A DNA stretch of 64,000 bases from Clostridium sp. KNHs214 (GCF_000744935.1 NZ_JQMW01000013.1:1-64000), one strand, 5' to 3'; shown: positions 41,179 to 52,028, counted from the first letter of the stretch. Program-made: numbers and translations. Notes: a model not told the origin generated them from the sequence alone.

Positions 41179-41210
41179 TTGGCTGCTTCGGCAGCTCTTT
41201 TTATTTTTTT
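41179..41210. terminator. Stem-loop downstream of the small HTH gene
   Basis: Stem GGCTGC-TTCG-GCAGC with a UUCG-type tetraloop; T-rich on the plus strand, A-rich on the minus strand, so as a terminator it fits plus-strand transcription better. On the minus strand it may act as an RNA processing or stability hairpin inside the early operon. The same hairpin is at about 209-240. Confidence 0.5.
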
Positions 41211-41329
41211 CTTAAAGCTGCATAAATAGCTTGTTTCTTTGTAAAATATATTTCTGCTATCTCGCTGCAATTAAGTCCTTCTTGCCTAAATTTCTTTATG
41301 TCTTTTATGTCTCCATCTGACCATTGCAA
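41201..41329 (-). CDS. Small HTH-like ORF, probably frameshifted
   Basis: 42 codons from TTG at 41329 without a good ribosome site: QWSDGDIKDIKKFRQEG then CSEIAEIYFTKKQAIYAAL, which looks like an HTH. An ATG at 41358 opens another frame (MGFKSDFLKY) that would join it if one A were added to the AAAA run between them. Both prophage copies share this state, so it is not a difference between them. Confidence 0.4.
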   Translation of the reverse strand: MQWSDGDIKDIKKFRQEGLNCSEIAEIYFTKKQAIYAALRKK

Positions 41330-41404
41330 TATTTTAAAAAATCACTTTTAAACCCCATATCCTTTTTAAATTTCTTTTCACTAAATACATATTTAAGACC
41401 TCTT

Positions 41405-41542
41405 CTAAAGCATTTTGACACTGTCTTTCATCTCCTCTACTATCAGCTTGTCCAACTCTTGGCTTACCTGCAGAACCTTTTCATTTGTTAAATCTCTATA
41501 CTTCTCTACAGATACATAAAGCTTTTCTCTTAACTCTTCCAT
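41405..41542 (-). CDS. Spo0E-like aspartyl-phosphate phosphatase
   Basis: 45 aa from ATG at 41542 behind GGAGGTAGCC. The pattern MEELREKLYVSVEKY, then VLQVSQELDKLIVEEM is the Spo0E-family two-helix hairpin with the signature SQELDxLIV. Host Spo0E proteins dephosphorylate Spo0A~P and delay sporulation. Position in the early/lytic operon suggests the phage may hold off host sporulation during growth. Too short for standard ORF lists; assignment rests on the motif. Confidence 0.65.
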   Translation of the reverse strand: MEELREKLYVSVEKYRDLTNEKVLQVSQELDKLIVEEMKDSVKML

Positions 41543-41544
41543 GG

Positions 41545-41697
41545 CTACCTCCAAACTTCTATTATTTGTTCAGTTTCAATATTTATAACCTGGATTTTAT
41601 CTGCTAAACTTTTTATTCTTAAATAGTTGTTAGGATCATATCCTTGTCCATATAACAATTGTTTTTCTTTAAGGGTCAATCTCTTTGGATGCTTCAA
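41545..41697 (-). CDS. DUF6906-like small protein
   Basis: 50 aa, TTG start behind AGGAGGG (MKHPKRLTLKEKQLLYG, then GYDPNNYLRIKS). The MKHPKRLT...NPxNY layout matches short DUF6906-type phage proteins. Two bp from the Spo0E-like ATG, in the same operon. Confidence 0.65.
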   Translation of the reverse strand: MKHPKRLTLKEKQLLYGQGYDPNNYLRIKSLADKIQVINIETEQIIEVWR

Positions 41698-41707
41698 ATT
41701 ATCCCTC

Positions 41708-41827
41708 CTATATTTTTAACTTTCCTTCCATGTACAACCTAGCAATTACTTCTGTGTAAACCTTACTTATATCTCTGCCACTCTTATTGGTTATCCTTAC
41801 AGTTATTTTTTGCTTGTTCTTTTTCAT
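41708..41827 (-). CDS. 39-aa early protein, intact copy
   Basis: MKKNKQKITVRITNKSGR then a helix KVYTEVIARLYMEGKLKI. AGGAGG upstream. Unknown. The copy at 738-857 is frameshifted in the poly-A of codons 5-8. Confidence 0.6.
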   Translation of the reverse strand: MKKNKQKITVRITNKSGRDISKVYTEVIARLYMEGKLKI

Positions 41828-41921
41828 ACTTTCAATACCTCCTAGTTTTTATTATTAGGTTAGTATTGGTAATCCATGAACTTTTATACTTATTTCCTAA
41901 TAAGCAAACTTTAATTTTAAG

Positions 41922-42089
41922 TTAACAGTAATATTTCTCTTTAAAATACTTAATTGGAACTCTCCCTGCTATTGTTATATATCCTTTTTCTTTTAACTCC
42001 TTATTTAACTGTTGTATAATCTTATAAGCTTTAGATTCAGAGATACCTAAAATTTCTCTCACGTCATCAACTCTATAAAAACTACTCAT
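41922..42089 (-). CDS. Small HTH protein, excisionase-like
   Basis: 55 aa: SSFYRVDDVREILGISESKA then YKIIQQLNKELKEKGYIT. This is a MerR/Xis-type winged HTH of minimal size. A second ATG six bases upstream gives a two-residue longer form. It could be the directionality factor that pairs with the integrase, or an early regulator. Confidence 0.6.
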   Translation of the reverse strand: MSSFYRVDDVREILGISESKAYKIIQQLNKELKEKGYITIAGRVPIKYFKEKYYC

Positions 42090-42098
42090 TTTCATCAC

Positions 42099-42878
42099 CT
42101 ATATTATTTCCTCTACAACTTCCTCAATAAAAGCATGTACCGCATTGTATTTACTTGCGGGTATGTCTTCCCACTTAACAACTCCAAACTCTTTAAAAAT
42201 TTTACCTTTGGCTTTTCTATAAGCATTAGTATTTGCAGTCACCGTAATGCCTAATTTTTCGCTTAGTTCCTCTTTAAGCTTGTCAGAAAGTCTTTTAGTA
42301 TTAACTGCCCTAAAGCCTATTAATGACTTTAAATCTTCTCTATCTTGGTCGTAAATAACTGATTGGTCATACATTAACTTACTCATGCTATTAACTTGAT
42401 TTTCTATGTTATTCATTGCTGGTACTAAATTTGTTAGTATTTGATTTAATGTTGGTAGCGATGTAGATAAAACTTGCAGTACTCCATTATTCATTCGTAG
42501 TTGTCCATTCTCTCTAGCTTCATCTAATGTCACTAAAAAGTTCTTATACCTCATTGCTTTATCGCTATGACATTCTAAGGCTAATCTTTTACTTAACCAG
42601 CTACTCATATAAATTGTGTTCCTATCATCTGTGTTTTCAATCTCATCTAAGATGTAATAAATTTCCTTGGACGAAGGTTTGTCCACACAATTTTTACCAA
42701 TAAGTTTAAGTTTCTCTTTAATTCTGTCCCATCTTACAAATTCATACTTTCCACCAACCTTGGTGGAAACTCCAATAAGCCCACAACTTTTAGCGGTACA
42801 CACTAAATTAATAAGTGTTACTCCTTTGTCAGTTTTTACTTTTACCTCCTGACCTTCAAACATTGTTATTTTATTCAT
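42099..42878 (-). CDS. Phage antirepressor with ORF6C C-terminus
   Basis: 259 aa. N-terminal antirepressor-type domain with YMSSWLSKRLALECHSDKAM (~92-111), a central helical part (~130-190) and an ORF6C domain at ~192-259 (RLSDKLKEELSEKLGITVTA ... YNAVHAFIEEVVEEI). Such proteins relieve repression at induction. Immediately downstream of the Cro-like gene, the first early operon after the switch. Confidence 0.8.
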   Translation of the reverse strand: MNKITMFEGQEVKVKTDKGVTLINLVCTAKSCGLIGVSTKVGGKYEFVRWDRIKEKLKLIGKNCVDKPSSKEIYYILDEIENTDDRNTIYMSSWLSKRLALECHSDKAMRYKNFLVTLDEARENGQLRMNNGVLQVLSTSLPTLNQILTNLVPAMNNIENQVNSMSKLMYDQSVIYDQDREDLKSLIGFRAVNTKRLSDKLKEELSEKLGITVTANTNAYRKAKGKIFKEFGVVKWEDIPASKYNAVHAFIEEVVEEII

Positions 42879-42905
42879 AAATTCACCTTCATTTCAAATA
42901 ACTTT

Positions 42906-42920
42906 GTTGCATTATGCAAC
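42906..42920. promoter_or_regulatory. Perfect operator palindrome after the Cro-like gene
   Basis: GTTGCATTATGCAAC, a perfect 15-bp palindrome overlapping the very start of the antirepressor leader and the end of the Cro-like gene. It is the consensus of the three imperfect sites upstream. Confidence 0.75.
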
Positions 42921-43127
42921 ACCATTACAAAAAAAATATTTGTCGAATTCTGAGATGTCAATTTTTAATATTTTAGATAATGTGAATGCTTCTTCTAAGC
43001 TCATGGCTCTAATGTTATTAATCTTTTGACTAACGGTTGGCGCTGCAAGATTTAATTTTTCTGCTATATCTTTTTGAGTTAATCCAAGCTCCATTATTCT
43101 TGCTTTTAATTTTAATGTATTTACCAT
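42912..43127 (-). CDS. Cro-like HTH regulator
   Basis: 71 aa XRE-family protein: KARIMELGLTQKDIAEKLNL, then APTVSQKINNIRAMSLEEA (HTH ~14-38). Divergent from the repressor across the operators, the position of Cro. Frameshifted in copy A. Confidence 0.85.
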   Translation of the reverse strand: MVNTLKLKARIMELGLTQKDIAEKLNLAAPTVSQKINNIRAMSLEEAFTLSKILKIDISEFDKYFFCNGVA

Positions 43128-43154
43128 GTTTCTACCTCCTTATACGTATATTTT

Positions 43155-43280
43155 GTCGCGTTATGCAACTTTATAATACCTAATATACATTAAATTTATT
43201 TTAATGTCAATAGCATTATACAACTTTTTTTATACAATTCCTTTTTATAAGTTGCATAACGCAAATAATTGTGTTATTAT
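43155..43280. promoter_or_regulatory. Divergent immunity promoters with three operators
   Basis: Leftward promoter: TTGACA (43205-43210), 17 bp, TATATT (43182-43187). Rightward: TTGCAT (43252-43257), 17 bp, TATTAT (43275-43280). Operators matching GTTGCATTATGCAAC at 43155-43169 (13/15), 43210-43224 (12/15) and 43251-43265 (12/15). The third covers the -35 of the repressor promoter; the second abuts the -35 of the Cro-like promoter. This is a compact lysis-lysogeny switch. Confidence 0.78.
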
Positions 43281-43301
43281 TTTTTACAGAGGTGATTAAA
43301 A

Positions 43302-43991
43302 ATGATAAACAATATTGAAATAGGTAAAAGAATTAAAGAAAGAAGAGAGGAATTAGGTCTAACTATTCAATATATAGCCGATAAAGTTAAAGTTCATAAA
43401 TCTACTATTCAAAGATACGAGACTGGGAATATAAAGGATATTAAAATACCAGTAATTGAATCTATTGCCAAAGCTCTTCAAGTAAATCCAATGTGGATTA
43501 TAGGAGAAGTCAATATTAAGGAAATGCATAGTGCAGAATATGAACAAGTAACTTATCTATCAAATATATATTTTCAAGGTGTAATGAAGTGGAGTGAAGA
43601 TAAACTTTTAAGCGAAAATGACACTATCATATTAAGGGAACATTTTAGTGATTTATTGCTTAGGTATAAAGATTTGATAGAGTCCTATGTATATGCAACA
43701 ATTCATTGGAAAAATTCAAAAGGAGATTATAAAACTATCTACAAGGACAGATTATCAGATGAAAAAATTATGGAATTATTTTTCAAACAAGAATTAGAGC
43801 AAAAAATAAAATCTCTGACTGATTGGGTTGATGCATTGCCTAATTGGATATCTAGAAACAAAAATGAAATATCTGCAACTAAAGAAGATTATCTGACTCC
43901 ATTGGCAGCACATGATAAAGATGGTATTTTTCCGGATGAAGATATGCAGCATGATTTAGATATTATGAAAAATGATAAGTTTTGGGATTAA
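43302..43991 (+). CDS. Phage repressor (XRE-family)
   Basis: 229 aa. HTH_3 at ~6-62 (RIKERREELGLTIQYIADKV then HKSTIQRYETGNIKDI). The C-terminal half has no LexA/S24 peptidase serine-lysine pair; it ends EDMQHDLDIMKNDKFWD. Repressors of this type are removed by the ImmA/IrrE peptidase encoded next, whose gene follows by translational overlap. Likely autoregulated by the operator over its -35. Confidence 0.88.
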   Translation: MINNIEIGKRIKERREELGLTIQYIADKVKVHKSTIQRYETGNIKDIKIPVIESIAKALQVNPMWIIGEVNIKEMHSAEYEQVTYLSNIYFQGVMKWSEDKLLSENDTIILREHFSDLLLRYKDLIESYVYATIHWKNSKGDYKTIYKDRLSDEKIMELFFKQELEQKIKSLTDWVDALPNWISRNKNEISATKEDYLTPLAAHDKDGIFPDEDMQHDLDIMKNDKFWD

Positions 43992-44005
43992 TGCATGGTG
44001 ATTTT

Positions 44006-44464
44006 ATGAAATATGATACTTTGCTTCAAGAAGCATATGAGAATGACATAAAAGTTAAAGAAATTGAATTAAGATCCAAAGATGGTTTATGCAGAACTAA
44101 TAGAATAGCTATTAATAAAAATTTAAAAACAGATAAAGAAAAATGTTGTATATTAGCAGAAGAGCTTGGTCACTATTATTTAACTGTAGGTGATATTACT
44201 GACCAAACTAAAATTAAAAATAGAAAACAGGAGCTTACAGCTAGAAATTGGGGATATGAAAAGCTTGTAGGAATTATAGATATAATTAATGCATTTAATT
44301 TAGGTATTAGAACCAAACATGAAATGGCTGAACACCTAAATATTACAGAAGAATTTTTAGAAAAAGCTATACAGCATTATAAACAAAAATATGGTATCTA
44401 CATGGAAATAGATGAATATCTAGTGTACTTTGAGCCATCACTTATTGTTGTTAAAAAGTTTTAG
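44006..44464 (+). CDS. ImmA/IrrE-like metallopeptidase
   Basis: 152 aa from ATG at 44006 behind GGTGATTTT. Zincin core LAEELGHYYLTVGDI: the usual first His of HExxH is Glu here (EELGH). EL-to-RN segment NRKQELTARNWGYEKLVG supplies the third ligand region. Expected to cleave the repressor on DNA damage. The Glu variant is common among clostridial phage members, so activity is not excluded. Confidence 0.8.
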   Translation: MKYDTLLQEAYENDIKVKEIELRSKDGLCRTNRIAINKNLKTDKEKCCILAEELGHYYLTVGDITDQTKIKNRKQELTARNWGYEKLVGIIDIINAFNLGIRTKHEMAEHLNITEEFLEKAIQHYKQKYGIYMEIDEYLVYFEPSLIVVKKF

Positions 44465-44541
44465 ACAGTTATATTAATCTTATAATATAGCTGTCTATTT
44501 TATAAATATTATAAAAACAAACACTTGAAAGGAGAGTTTTT

Positions 44542-45591
44542 ATGCCTACTTATAAGGACAAAAAAAGGGGTACCTATTATTGCAGTTTTTACTACACCGA
44601 CTGGACTGGTGCCAAAAAAAGAAAAAAGAAGGAGGGATTTAAAAAAGAAAGTGAAGCTAAAAAATTTGAAAGAGAATTTTTGTCAAAGCAACAAAATGAT
44701 TGTGGTATAAGTTTTAAATCTCTTGTGGAATTATATTTAGAAGATGCTTCCACAAGAGTTAGAATTACTACATTAGAAAATAAAAAATATATTATTAATT
44801 TAAAAATACTACCTTATTTTGAAAAAATGAATGTTAATGATATTACACCAAATCACATTAGGAAGTGGCAAAACAAGCTTATTAAAGAAGGATATTCATC
44901 AACGTATTTAAGACTTATAAATAATCAAATAAGTGCTATATTTAATTTTGCAATTAAATATTACAATTTAAGTTCTAGTCCAGCACTAAAAGCTGGTTCT
45001 ATGGGAAAAAAGAATGCTGAAAGTATGCAATTTTGGACAGTTGATGAATTTAAAAAATTTATAGAATTTAATAATAAACCTATATCAGCATTAGCCTTTA
45101 AAGTATTATTTTGGACCGGGATAAGAAGTGGAGAATTAATGGCTCTCACATTCAAAGATATTGATTTAGTTAATAAAACGTTAAGTATTAATAAAACTTA
45201 TACAAGACTTAATGGTGAAGATATAATAAATGAACCTAAAACTCCTAAGAGTAAAAGAGTAATTGCTATATCTGATTCTTTATGTGAAGATATAAAAGAA
45301 TATAAAGATAAATTATATGATTATAAGGAAACTGATAGGATTTTCAACTTTACAAAATTTTTTCTAAAACATGAAATGCAAAGAGTATGTAAAAAAAGTG
45401 GGGTAAAACAAATCCGAATACATGATTTAAGGCACTCACATGCTTCTCTTTTAATCGAACTTGGTTTTACTCCACTTCTAATTTCTGAAAGACTAGGACA
45501 TGAGAAAGTACAAACTACTCTTGACACTTACTCTCATTTATATCCCAATAAAGGTGATGTTGTTGCAAATAAGCTTAACGATTTATATTAG
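44542..45591 (+). CDS. int: Tyrosine integrase
   Basis: 349 aa. Arm-binding AP2-like N-terminus (1-55), core-binding SAM-like domain (~57-150) and catalytic domain (~165-349) with R195 (GIRSGE), K234/K236 area, H294-x-x-R297 (HDLRHSH), H320 (LGHE) and Y330 (DTYSHLYP). Integrates the phage at the 3' end of guaA. Its stop codon is part of the arm-site sequence of att. A ribosome site GAAAGGAGAG precedes the ATG. Confidence 0.95.
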   Translation: MPTYKDKKRGTYYCSFYYTDWTGAKKRKKKEGFKKESEAKKFEREFLSKQQNDCGISFKSLVELYLEDASTRVRITTLENKKYIINLKILPYFEKMNVNDITPNHIRKWQNKLIKEGYSSTYLRLINNQISAIFNFAIKYYNLSSSPALKAGSMGKKNAESMQFWTVDEFKKFIEFNNKPISALAFKVLFWTGIRSGELMALTFKDIDLVNKTLSINKTYTRLNGEDIINEPKTPKSKRVIAISDSLCEDIKEYKDKLYDYKETDRIFNFTKFFLKHEMQRVCKKSGVKQIRIHDLRHSHASLLIELGFTPLLISERLGHEKVQTTLDTYSHLYPNKGDVVANKLNDLY

Positions 45592-45680
45592 TACGTTTTC
45601 AGTACGTTTTTAAATTTATAATTATCAAACACATTTATATATAAGGCTTATATAAATTTTGATTTCTATTCCCACTCAAT
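45590..45680. other. Phage-host junction at guaA (attR-type)
   Basis: Paired AGTACG arms at 45590-45595 and 45601-45606, then the core ending CCCACTCAAT at 45680, after which the sequence is guaA. The core spells the guaA C-terminus IEWE plus stop on the minus strand, so insertion keeps the gene intact. The left end of the core is not measurable here because both copies carry phage DNA on that side. Confidence 0.85.
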
Positions 45681-47198
45681 AGTTGCTGGTGGTTTACTCG
45701 TTACATCGTAAACAATTCTGTTTACTCCTTTAACTTCGTTAACTATCCTACGAGAAACTAGATCTAAAACTTCATATGGGATTCTTGCCCAATCTGAAGT
45801 CATAGCGTCAGAAGAGGTTACTGCTCTTAGGGCTATAGTGTGGCAATAGGTTCTTTCATCTCCCATAACTCCAACAGATTGGATATTTGGGAGACATGCA
45901 AAGTATTGCCATATAGTCTCGTCTAAAGCAGCATTAGCTATTTCTTCTCTGAAAATTGCATCTGCTTCTCTAACTATTTCTAGTTTATCTTCTGTAATCT
46001 CTCCTAAAACTCTTATAGCAAGACCTGGGCCTGGGAATGGCTGTCTCCAAACTAATTTATGTGGAATGCCTAGCTCCTCTCCTACGGCTCTTACTTCGTC
46101 TTTAAATAACTCTCTTAGAGGTTCAATTAATTCAAATTGCATATCCTCTGGAAGTCCACCTACATTGTGATGGCTTTTTATCGTAGCAGAAGTTTTTGTT
46201 CCGCTTTCTACTACGTCTGGATAAATAGTTCCTTGTACTAGAAAATCTATGTCTCCAAGCTTATTAGCTTCTTCTTCAAATACTCTTATGAATTCTTCAC
46301 CTATTATTTTTCTCTTCTTTTCAGGATCAGAAACTCCTTTTAACTTTCCAAGAAATCTATCTTGAGCATTTACACGAATTAAATTCATGTCAAATTGCTT
46401 TTTAAATATTGTCTCTACTTGATCTCCCTCGTCTTTTCTAAGAAGACCATGGTCTACAAATATACAAGTTAATTGTTTTCCAATAGCTTTATGCACAAGT
46501 ACTGCTGCCACTGATGAATCTACACCACCAGAAAGAGCGCATATAACTTTTCTATCTCCAACTATTTCCTTTATCTTGCTTATTTGTTCTTCTGCAAAAG
46601 AAGACATAGACCAGTCGCCTTTTAAATTACAAATGTTAAATAAAAAATTGTGAAGCATTTGTTTTCCGAATAAAGTGTGTTCTACTTCTGGGTGGAACTG
46701 CACTCCATATAATTTTTTCTCTTCATTAGCCATAGCTGCACAAGGGCATTCTTTTGTAGTAGCTATAACTTTAAATCCTTCTGGTGTTTTAGAAATATAG
46801 TCTGTGTGGCTCATCCAACATTGATCTTTTTCCTTTACACCATCAAATAATAAATTATCCTTGCTTATATCTAATTCTGTTTTTCCATACTCTCTCTTGT
46901 CAGGACTTGTAACCTCACCGCCTAAACTGTGAGCCATAAGTTGATCACCATAGCATATGCCAAGTATTGGAACACCTAAGCTAAATATTCCTTCATCCAC
47001 TCTAGGAGCACCTTCTGCATACACACTGTTGGGCCCGCCTGTAAATATTATTCCTTTAGGATTCTTTTCTTTTATCTTTTCTATAGAATAATCATAGGGA
47101 ATTATTTCGCAATAAACTCCATTTTCTCTCACTCTTCTAGCTATTAATTGATTGTATTGCCCTCCAAAATCTACAACTAATACTAATTCTCTTTTCAT
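45666..47198 (-). CDS. guaA: GMP synthase (glutamine-hydrolysing)
   Basis: 510 aa. Class I glutamine amidotransferase with C82 (GICYGDQ), H169 and E171 (FHPE); ATP pyrophosphatase with SGGVDSS at 223-229; GMP synthase C-terminal dimerisation domain ending PPATIEWE. Converts XMP to GMP. Downstream of guaB by 13 bp, so under the same guanine riboswitch. Its last codons are the phage attachment site. Confidence 0.98.
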   Translation of the reverse strand: MKRELVLVVDFGGQYNQLIARRVRENGVYCEIIPYDYSIEKIKEKNPKGIIFTGGPNSVYAEGAPRVDEGIFSLGVPILGICYGDQLMAHSLGGEVTSPDKREYGKTELDISKDNLLFDGVKEKDQCWMSHTDYISKTPEGFKVIATTKECPCAAMANEEKKLYGVQFHPEVEHTLFGKQMLHNFLFNICNLKGDWSMSSFAEEQISKIKEIVGDRKVICALSGGVDSSVAAVLVHKAIGKQLTCIFVDHGLLRKDEGDQVETIFKKQFDMNLIRVNAQDRFLGKLKGVSDPEKKRKIIGEEFIRVFEEEANKLGDIDFLVQGTIYPDVVESGTKTSATIKSHHNVGGLPEDMQFELIEPLRELFKDEVRAVGEELGIPHKLVWRQPFPGPGLAIRVLGEITEDKLEIVREADAIFREEIANAALDETIWQYFACLPNIQSVGVMGDERTYCHTIALRAVTSSDAMTSDWARIPYEVLDLVSRRIVNEVKGVNRIVYDVTSKPPATIEWE

Positions 47199-47211
47199 AA
47201 GTTACCTCCAA

Positions 47212-48681
<1,470 letters not shown>

Positions 48682-48786
48682 TCATAATTTTTATATTTTA
48701 TATAATTACTCATAATATTTAACAAGTTTATAATTTATACTTACATTTATAATAGCCAAAATGGTATAGTTTTATATCCCTTTAAT

Positions 48787-48840
48787 AAAAAAAGCACACT
48801 AAATCACGTCAACGGTACGAGTGAAAATAGTATGCTTTCG
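48787..48840 (-). terminator. Riboswitch-controlled terminator of guaB
   Basis: Minus-strand stem AAGCATACTATTTTCAC paired with GTGATTTAGTGTGCTT and followed by TTTTTTT. It directly follows the guanine aptamer and would end transcription when guanine is bound. Confidence 0.85.
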
Positions 48841-48851
48841 CTTACCATAAT

Positions 48852-48918
48852 CACTCATAGTCGGGAATTTACGGCCCCCGGTAGAAACTCCTCACCATAT
48901 TTAAGGGATATATGAGCG
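48852..48918 (-). ncRNA. Guanine riboswitch (purine aptamer)
   Basis: On the minus strand the P1 stem GCTCATA/TATGAGT encloses the conserved core TATGG ... GAGTTTCTACC, P3 CGGGGG/TTCCCG with loop CCGTAAA, and GACTATGAG at the three-way junction. The C in GACTATG marks guanine rather than adenine specificity. Controls guaB-guaA with the terminator just downstream. Confidence 0.9.
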
Positions 48919-48954
48919 AATATTCATGTTTTTTTACACGATTCATAAACAGAG

Positions 48955-49078
48955 CTCTTAGCTTCAGATGGAGTTTTTACTCCAACTGAAGGTTAGAGAT
49001 CGTTATCCAGGGACGTAGCTGCCGTTATCTCCCACTTTGTTAGAAGTGGGAGTGTTACGGCAGGTAGTCATCGGATAA
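48955..49078 (-). ncRNA. Unidentified structured leader element upstream of the riboswitch
   Basis: Read on the minus strand: a closing stem TTATCC/GGATAA (49073-49078 with 49003-49008) encloses a long hairpin with CTGCCGT ... CTCCCACTT and its complement (49019-49063); a second hairpin follows (48955-48998) of CTCTTAG, CTTCAG and TGGAG against their complements. GC content far exceeds the flanks. It begins within ~10 nt of the predicted transcription start. I do not recognise the family. Confidence 0.6.
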
Positions 49079-49093
49079 AAACTTATTATTAAC

Positions 49094-49122
49094 ATTCTAT
49101 TTAAAAATAATCTATTTGTCAA
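49094..49122 (-). promoter_or_regulatory. Sigma-A promoter of the guaBA operon
   Basis: Minus strand TTGACA (49117-49122), 17-bp spacer, TAGAAT (49094-49099). It predicts a ~420-nt leader holding both structured elements. Confidence 0.8.
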
Positions 49123-49358
49123 CAATTAATTAAAATAAAATTGCATGTTTTTATTTTTTTGCATGTAAAATTGCAAATTTGCAACGTTTTATGAAACATT
49201 AGTATCAATTATAATACTTTTAATAAAATAAGTTTCATATATAATATGCTAACACTAAATTATATATTTCAAACATCAATAAAAAATCCACTAATTTCTA
49301 AATTGTATTCAAAATAAAAATATTATGTGAAACTTACAAATTTATTTATAAATATTAA

Positions 49359-49400
49359 AAACTAGAGCCTTCCATTCAATGGAATAACTCTAGTTTCTAT
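49359..49400. terminator. Bidirectional-looking terminator after groEL
   Basis: Stem AAACTAGAG/CTCTAGTTT with an inner perfect hairpin TTCCATT-C-AATGGAA; minus-strand tail TTTTAATATTT. It closes the groESL transcript. Between here and the guaBA promoter (49123-49358) I see only AT-rich sequence with several TTGCA repeats. Confidence 0.75.
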
Positions 49401-49510
49401 ATTCTACAACCTTGTTTTTTGATTAGTAAATTATCAACTATTCAAGTAAAAGACTTTTTTACCGCAATTCTATAAAATATTTTCTGAGCAAAGCAAAGGA
49501 AAATTTTCCT

Positions 49511-49605
49511 CCCCTAGCCCACTAGCCAACTGACCCTCTAGCCCACTGTTTTGGCCCTCTAGCCCTCTGACACACTGGCCCACTATACTGGCCGCCCTAT
49601 AGCCA
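49511..49605 (-). repeat. Degenerate GC-rich 8-bp tandem repeat in the groEL 3' region
   Basis: On the minus strand about ten units of the form NGGGYYAG (AGGGCTAG, AGGGTCAG, TGGGCTAG, TTGGCTAG) run in tandem. Composition is strikingly unlike the AT-rich surroundings. It is transcribed into the 3' untranslated part of groEL. Confidence 0.75.
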
Positions 49606-49625
49606 TAAATTACTTGTAATTTATG
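49604..49625. repeat. Perfect palindrome just after groEL
   Basis: CATAAATTAC-TT-GTAATTTATG, ten-bp arms, four bp past the groEL stop. It can form an AT-rich hairpin but has no T-run after it. Confidence 0.6.
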
Positions 49626-49628
49626 CTA

Positions 49629-51281
<1,653 letters not shown>

Positions 51282-51308
51282 TTATTTTTTTAACTACAAT
51301 AATATTTA

Positions 51309-51593
<285 letters not shown>

Positions 51594-51640
51594 TTAAACC
51601 CCTCCTTATTATATTTAAACATATTATTTATCTTTATCTG

Positions 51641-51667
51641 TTAGCACTCATTAATATCGAGTGCTAA
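51641..51667. promoter_or_regulatory. CIRCE operator (HrcA site)
   Basis: TTAGCACTC, nine bases, GAGTGCTAA: exact consensus inverted repeat, between the groES promoter and gene. HrcA binding represses groESL until heat shock. Confidence 0.97.
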
Positions 51668-51677
51668 TACAATTATT

Positions 51678-51706
51678 ATGATAGTTAATGAAGTTAATAA
51701 TATCAA
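51678..51706 (-). promoter_or_regulatory. Sigma-A promoter of groES-groEL
   Basis: Minus strand TTGATA (51701-51706), 17 bp, TATCAT (51678-51683), just upstream of CIRCE. The remaining gap 51710-52015 is AT-rich; I see no gene in it. Confidence 0.7.
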
Positions 51707-52028
51707 ATCTCATAAACTTCTTAAAATTGGCATTTTCCCCACGATATATGGATTTATAAATATATATTTGTATTTTTCATACTTTTTCTTCTTTTATCTA
51801 TTGTATACAATAATTAATATTTATTAAAGACTTTTAATCCTGAAATATAAACAACAGAAGTTTTGAAACTTTTCTTTATAAAACTTTTCTATTTATAGAT
51901 AGTATTAAATTTTTCATATACTTTAAGCATATTTTAATGTATTATTTACATAATAAACTATGAGTTTTCATATAACTCATTAAATTATATACTATATTTA
52001 ATACTTCATATTGGAAGGTGGTTTCTAG

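Larger units (their letters stand above)
4690..45680. mobile_element. Complete siphovirus prophage integrated at guaA
   Basis: This is a full temperate phage unit of about 40.97 kb bounded by the sequence TTTCTATTCCCACTCAAT at both ends. It carries lysogeny, early, replication, packaging, head, tail and lysis modules. Almost all genes are on the minus strand; repressor, immA, int, an RHH gene and a DUF1883 gene are on the plus strand. Absence of a contractile sheath gene and presence of Dit, tape measure and Gp37-like genes indicate a long non-contractile tail. The right end replaces or keeps the last codons and stop of guaA. Confidence 0.93.

Noticed and set aside
45592-45665. tRNA or tmRNA at the attachment site
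   Set aside because: No cloverleaf or CCA end; the target is clearly the guaA 3' end.
49511-49605. CRISPR-like array
   Set aside because: Units are 8 bp and contiguous without spacers, so this is a tandem repeat.
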